From Pseudomonas turukhanskensis (GTDB lineage: Bacteria; Pseudomonadota; Gammaproteobacteria; Pseudomonadales; Pseudomonadaceae): a DNA stretch of 64,000 nt. The translations under genes were made by a program, and so were the position numbers. How positions within the stretch are numbered: the stretch's first letter is position 1; every line of letters begins with the position of its first letter. Positions 59,760-64,000 of this stretch are shown piece after piece. The notes beneath the pieces were generated by a model, which did no database searches, was not told where the DNA came from, and saw nothing but the letters and a program-made list of their open reading frames with translations. The DNA is taken from assembly GCF_027922365.1 (NCBI RefSeq), contig NZ_BSFN01000006.1, positions 1 through 64,000 of the forward strand. The letters run 5' to 3'.

Positions 59760-62182
59760 ATGCGGGACAAACGTCGCCTGTTCGTGTTGGTGTGGCCTTT
59801 TATCGCCATTGTCGTGCTGCAGGCGCTGCTGGCGGGCATCAGCCTGGAAGTGCTGTCTTCGGTGCGTGCCTATGTGACGGGTGAAAGCCTGTGGTCCAAG
59901 GGCCAGAAGGACGCCATCTCCTACCTGCATCTATACGCCGACACCCTGGATGAAGCCGATTACCGCGCTTACCAGAATGCCATCGCCATTCCCCTGGGCG
60001 ACCATGCCGCACGCCTGGCCATGGACCTACCCAACCCCGATTACCGCGCCGCCTATGAAGGTTTTTTACGCGGCGGCACGCACCCGCAGGACATTCCCGG
60101 GCTGATCTGGCTGTACCGCGATTTCGGCGAATTCAGTTACCTCAAACGCGCCATCGGCCATTGGCAGGTGGGCGACCAGTTTGTGCTGGCGCTCGAAGAC
60201 CTGGCCAACCAGATGCACCAGCGCATTGGCAGCGGCAAGGCCACGGCGGCAGAACTGGAGGCGTGGAAGCAGCAGATTTACACCATCAATGTGCAGGTCA
60301 CCCCGGTGGAAAAAGCCTTCTCCGACACCCTGGGCGAGGGCTCGCGTTTTATCCAGCGTCTGCTGCTCGGTGCCAATGTGCTGGCGGCGGTAGTGCTGAT
60401 CGGGCTGGCTACCTTACGTACGTTAAAGCTGGTGCAGCAGCGCGAAGCGTTTGACCTCGCGCTGCGGGCGGAGAAAGAACGCGCGCAGACCACGCTGGCC
60501 TCGATTGGCGATGCCGTGATTCGTACCGACAGCCAGGGCCGCGTGGAATACCTCAACCCGGCCGCCGAGGACCTGATTCTGTGCCGCTTCGACCACGCCC
60601 GCGGGCGCTCGCTCGCCGCGTTGTTTCACCTGCAAGACAGCGACAGCCAATTGCCCGACGCGTCGTTGGTGGAGCGCATTCTGGCCGGCGAAATCGGTGG
60701 CAGTGCCCACGCCCAGCAGGTGGTGCGCCTGGACGGCAGCAAGGTGGCCGTGGCCCTGGTGGGCGCGCCGATTCGCATTGCCGGGCGAGTGGCCGGCGCG
60801 GTGCTGGTGTTGCACGACATGACCCGCGAGCGCCAGTACATCGACACCTTGTCGTGGCAGGCCTCCCATGATGCCTTGACCGGCCTGGTCAACCGCCGCG
60901 AGTTCGAGCAGCGCCTGGAAAGTGCGCTGGCCCGGCTGGACACCCATCCCGGCCAACACGCCTTGATGTTTCTGGACCTCGACCAATTCAAGGTGGTGAA
61001 TGACACGTGCGGGCATGCGGCGGGCGATCAGTTGCTACGGCAGATTTGCGTTTTGCTGCAAGAGCACCTGCGCGACGGCGATACCCTGGCGCGCCTGGGC
61101 GGAGACGAATTTGGCATCCTGCTGGAAAACTGCCCGGCGGCCCCCGCTGCGCGCATTGCCGAGTTGCTGCGCCTGACGGTGCAAGAGCTGCATTTCGCTT
61201 GGGATGGGCGCAATTTCAACATTGGCGTAAGCATCGGGCTGGTGAGCCTGGCGCAGTCGCGCACGAGCCTGGCCGAGGCCCTGCGCTCGGCCGATATGGC
61301 CTGCTACATGGCCAAGGAAAAAGGCCGCAACCGTGTGCAGGTGTACCAGAGCGACGACTCGGAAATGTCCAACCGCTTCGGTGAAATGGCCTGGGTGCAA
61401 CGGATACACGCCGCCCTGGAAGAGGACGTTTCTGCCTCTACTACCAGCAGATCGCCCCGGTAGCCGCTGCGCACGGGCAGGGCGCACACCTGGAACTGCT
61501 GCTGCGCCTGCGCGACGAAGACGGCCAACTGGTGCCGCCCATTCGCTTTATTCCCGCTGCCGAACGTTACGGCCTGATGCCGCTGATTGACCGCTGGGTG
61601 GTCAGCCATGCCTTCAGCGTATTGGCCCAGCGCCAGGCCGCCGCTGACAGCGACCCGATTGCCACCTGCGCCATCAACTTGTCGGGCCCGACCTTTGGCG
61701 ACCAGGCGTTTCTGGGTTTTCTGCGCGAGCAGTTCGCCCGTTTTAATATCCCGCCACAGCAGGTGTGTTTTGAAATTACCGAAACCAGCGCGATCGCCAA
61801 CCTGGGCAGCGCCATGCACTTTATTGGTGAGCTCAAGAGCCTGGGCTGCCGCTTTTCGCTCGATGACTTTGGCGCGGGCATGTCGTCATTCGGCTACCTC
61901 AAGCACCTGCCGGTGGATTACCTGAAGATTGACGGCAGTTTCGTCAAAGACATGCTCGAAGACCCGATTGACCGGGCGATGGTGGAATCCATCAATCAGA
62001 TTGGCCATGTGATGGGCAAGCTCACCATCGCCGAGTTTGTGGAAACCCCGGAAATCATGCAGGCCTTGGCCGAAGTGGGAGTGGATTACGCCCAGGGGTA
62101 TGCGATTGCCAGGCCGTTGCCGTTTGGTCACGAAGTGCGGTTTAGCGCGTATGGGGAGCCGGTGCCGGCAGTGTTTTTGTAG
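59760..62182 (+). pseudogene. PAS-GGDEF-EAL cyclic-di-GMP protein, split by a one-base deletion
   Basis: From ATG 59760: membrane helix (RRLFVLVWPFIAIVVLQALL), extracytoplasmic domain (about 35-205), second helix, PAS (about 245-360) and GGDEF (SHDALTGLVNRREFEQ, RLGGDEFG intact). At about 61427-61428 the frame breaks: GAGGACGTTTCTGCC should read GAGGACCGTTTCTGCC (EEDRFCLYYQQ). The first product ends at 61463. The other frame continues to 62182 with a full EAL domain (LELLLRLRDED, FEITETSAI, DDFGAGMSSFGYLKHLPVDY, EFVETPE). Either a real mutation leaving a cyclase without EAL, or a sequencing error. An alternative GTG start is at 59742. Confidence 0.85.
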
Positions 62183-62200
62183 GAGCCAGCTCGCTGCTAC
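62179..62200. repeat. Half REP, family F
   Basis: TGTAGGAGCCAGCTCGCTGC. Its TAG (62180-62182) is the stop codon of the EAL frame. No facing arm is seen. Confidence 0.65.
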
Positions 62201-62284
62201 GGGGCCGGAGTAGGTGGCAAGGAATCGGGCCGGGGTGGCAGGTTTTCGTTACGCAGGCCGCTAATTCGCGCAGGCTGCACCAAC

Positions 62285-62384
62285 CCCCTCACCCCAACCC
62301 TCTCCCACGAGGGGAGAGGGGGGTGGACCGCACGCGCTTAGGCTCCCCTCGCCCGCTTGCGGGAGAGGGGCTGGGGGTGAGGGC
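62285..62384. repeat. REP cluster, family D
   Basis: CCCCTCACCCCAACCCTCTC (62285-62304) faces GAGGGGCTGGGGGTGAGGGC (62364-62383), with inner arms CGAGGGGAGAGG and CTCCCCTCGCCC. With the half REP it fills the 62183-62548 gap, apart from the hpd upstream region, where no regulator site is evident. Confidence 0.8.
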
Positions 62385-62548
62385 AGACGTTCTGCGTAGC
62401 CGGGAATGACCGCAGCAAAACCCCCGTAACGATTAATTGCCAACCCACCTCTCACCCTCGTTTCACAAGCGGATTCCCCACCTTGCTCCCCCTACCCACA
62501 CCGGTTGTTATGACCCCAACCCCCATAACAACAAACCCGGGAGGCGCC

Positions 62549-63646
62549 ATGAACGCCGCACACGCTCTCAACACCAGCCCCATCGAAACCCACAACCCGA
62601 TTGGAACCGACGGCTTCGAGTTCGTCGAATACACCGCGCCAACCCCCGAAGGCATTGAGCAGCTGCGTGAACTGTTCACCGCCATGGGCTTTACCGAAAC
62701 CGCCAAGCACCGGTCCAAGGAAGTGTTTCTGTTCCAGCAGAACGACATCAACTTTGTGCTCAACGGCAGCCCCACCGGCCATGTTCGCGAGTTCGGTCTA
62801 AAACATGGCCCCAGCGCCTGCGCCATGGCCTTCCGGGTGCAGAACGCCGCGCAAGCCGCCGCCTATGTAGAGGCGCAGGGCGCGAAACTGGTGGGTAGCC
62901 ACGCCAACTTTGGCGAGCTGAATATTCCGTGTGTGGAAGGCATCGGCGGCTCGCTGCTGTATTTGGTGGACCGCTACGGCGACAAGACCATCTACGACGT
63001 CGACTTCGAATACATCGACGGCCGCACCCCGCAGGACAATGCCGTCGGCCTGACTGAAATTGACCACCTGACCCACAACGTCAACCGTGGGCAGATGGAT
63101 GTGTGGTCGGGCTTTTACGAGCGCATCGCCAACTTCCGCGAGATTCGCTATTTCGATATCGAGGGCAAACTCACCGGCCTGCTGTCGCGCGCCATGACCG
63201 CGCCGTGCGGCAAGATCCGTATTCCCATCAATGAGTCGGCCGACGACAAATCGCAGATCGAGGAATTTATCCGCGAGTATCACGGCGAAGGCATTCAACA
63301 CATCGCCCTGGCCAGCGCCGACATCTATTCCACCGTGCGCCAGTTGCGCGCCAATGGGGTGGACTTCATGACCACGCCCGACACCTATTACGCCAAGGTC
63401 GACACGCGCGTGGCCGGCCATAGCGAACCCACCGCCGTGTTGCAGGAACTTAACCTGCTGATCGACGGGGCGCCGGACGACGACGGCATTCTGTTGCAGA
63501 TTTTCACTAACACGGTGATCGGTCCTATCTTCTTTGAAATCATCCAGCGCAAGGGCAACCAGGGCTTTGGCGAGGGCAATTTCAAAGCGCTATTCGAGTC
63601 GATTGAAGAAGACCAGGTTCGTCGTGGCGTGATCAGCGCAGACTGA
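62549..63646 (+). CDS. hpd: 4-hydroxyphenylpyruvate dioxygenase
   Basis: 365 residues from ATG 62549, with GGGAGGCGCC upstream. Two vicinal-oxygen-chelate halves. The iron ligands are in EIDHLTHNVNRG (His), GIQHIALAS (His) and GPIFFEIIQRKG (Glu). The C-terminal GFGEGNFKALFESIEEDQVR is the usual end. It converts 4-hydroxyphenylpyruvate to homogentisate in tyrosine breakdown (and pyomelanin supply). It differs from the classic P. fluorescens enzyme by a longer N-terminus, so it could be a second hpd paralogue. Confidence 0.95.
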   Translation: MNAAHALNTSPIETHNPIGTDGFEFVEYTAPTPEGIEQLRELFTAMGFTETAKHRSKEVFLFQQNDINFVLNGSPTGHVREFGLKHGPSACAMAFRVQNAAQAAAYVEAQGAKLVGSHANFGELNIPCVEGIGGSLLYLVDRYGDKTIYDVDFEYIDGRTPQDNAVGLTEIDHLTHNVNRGQMDVWSGFYERIANFREIRYFDIEGKLTGLLSRAMTAPCGKIRIPINESADDKSQIEEFIREYHGEGIQHIALASADIYSTVRQLRANGVDFMTTPDTYYAKVDTRVAGHSEPTAVLQELNLLIDGAPDDDGILLQIFTNTVIGPIFFEIIQRKGNQGFGEGNFKALFESIEEDQVRRGVISAD

Positions 63647-63656
63647 CAACGCGCCG

Positions 63657-63687
63657 GGGCAGGGCGACGGCAATCGTCGCACTGCCC
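63657..63687. terminator. Strong hairpin after hpd
   Basis: GGGCAG-G-GCGACG-GCAAT-CGTCGC-A-CTGCCC forms a two-part stem 11 bases past the hpd stop. No T run follows, so termination efficiency is uncertain. Confidence 0.5.
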
Positions 63688-63734
63688 GTGGCGAGCGACC
63701 CGGTTAACGGGAAGCCTGCCGGGCGGCGCAGGTG

Positions 63735-63938
63735 TACAATGCCCGCCGTTTTAGCTGTGACCTCCTTACGTACCCACGCGTTCTCGCTGTGTTCGAGCAC
63801 TGCCAGCGGCCATATCGCCAGCGCGCCCGAGCGCATCAAGGCCGTTTGCTGGCTACACCTGCCTTGCGTAATTCCGCTGCGCCACACGTGCGGCGGGTCC
63901 GATTCCGTCACAGCTAAACGCCTTACAGGTGACGTTCC
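63735..63938 (+). promoter_or_regulatory. Permease leader closed by a 12-base inverted repeat
   Basis: A -10-like TACAAT (63735-63740) is followed by TTTAGCTGTGAC (63750-63761). Its exact complement GTCACAGCTAAA lies at 63907-63918, just before the ribosome site ACAGGTGACG and the permease ATG at 63939. The intervening 145 bases contain CACACGTGCGGCGGGTCCG and other GC-rich pairing potential. No good -35 is visible. Confidence 0.4.
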
Positions 63939-64000
63939 ATGCACGACAGTCTTGCCTCAGGCCAACTCAAACGCGGCCTGAAAAATCGCCATATCCAATT
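63939..64000 (+). CDS. Amino-acid permease, N-terminus (runs off window)
   Basis: The first 20 codons, MHDSLASGQLKRGLKNRHIQ, with the QLKRGLKNRHIQ segment that opens APC-superfamily amino-acid transporters (AroP/CycA/ProY type) just before helix one. ACAGGTGACGTTCC supplies the ribosome site. Next to hpd, an aromatic amino-acid substrate is plausible but not shown. Confidence 0.8.
   Translation, partial: MHDSLASGQLKRGLKNRHIQ

Overview
The window reads as chromosomal DNA of a fluorescent-group Pseudomonas. It is GC-rich with dense short intergenic spaces, several Pseudomonas-type REP palindrome families, an nrdB-nrdA / response regulator-kinase / pcpS neighbourhood like that of Pseudomonas aeruginosa PA1155-PA1165, a 4-hydroxyphenylpyruvate dioxygenase, and an arylesterase almost collinear with the P. 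fluorescens enzyme. Species cannot be fixed from the sequence alone.

Layout. 1-0.3 kb: end of an IS256-family element, truncated by the window edge. 0.3-7 kb: a DadA-like oxidoreductase, an ECF sigma / anti-sigma pair divergent from a membrane-anchored catalase-family peroxidase and its cytochrome b561 partner, a metallophosphoesterase, a Cys-rich secreted protein and a tandem-Cache periplasmic protein. 7-20.6 kb: ordinary metabolic and accessory genes (LysR with alkylsulfatase-like enzyme and DUF1254 protein, orphan urea/NitT-type binding protein, perhydrolase, M24 peptidase, bestrophin, amidase, LysR with YcaC hydrolase and alpha/beta hydrolase). 20.8-25.1 kb: a heavy-metal/Hpr-type two-component system divergent from a GlcG/HbpS-like protein and periplasmic HIU hydrolase, then a GAF-GGDEF protein. 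25.7-34.5 kb: a relic of a diguanylate cyclase and the giant cyclic beta-glucan synthase NdvB. 34.7-41.7 kb: repeat-rich DNA, a Crp-like regulator, a hotdog thioesterase-like protein, membrane proteins, a DUF3077 gene with a structured leader, a UDG-like protein and a methyltransferase.

41.7-49.3 kb is the accessory highlight. It is visibly AT-richer DNA carrying two copies of a PAAR-domain type VI secretion effector cassette. Each effector is followed, with a 4-base overlap, by a small three-helix membrane protein that is probably its immunity protein. Behind the first effector lie four more immunity paralogues, and the short gaps in front of them still hold eroded effector C-terminal tips ending in a recurring Ile-Tyr-Glu...Lys motif. 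This looks like a fossil record of successive effector-tip/immunity replacement. The second effector copy is broken by a one-base deletion in a T run.

49.3-64 kb returns to core genome: nrdB and nrdA, a long nrdA upstream region with NrdR-like and DnaA boxes, an OmpR-type regulator and kinase, a lone GspF-domain protein, the phosphopantetheinyl transferase PcpS, a possible sRNA, DUF3820, a PAS-GGDEF-EAL gene split by a frameshift, hpd, and the first codons of an amino-acid permease behind a long inverted-repeat leader. REP elements are unusual here: at six gene ends the TAG at the edge of the repeat is itself the stop codon of the neighbouring gene.
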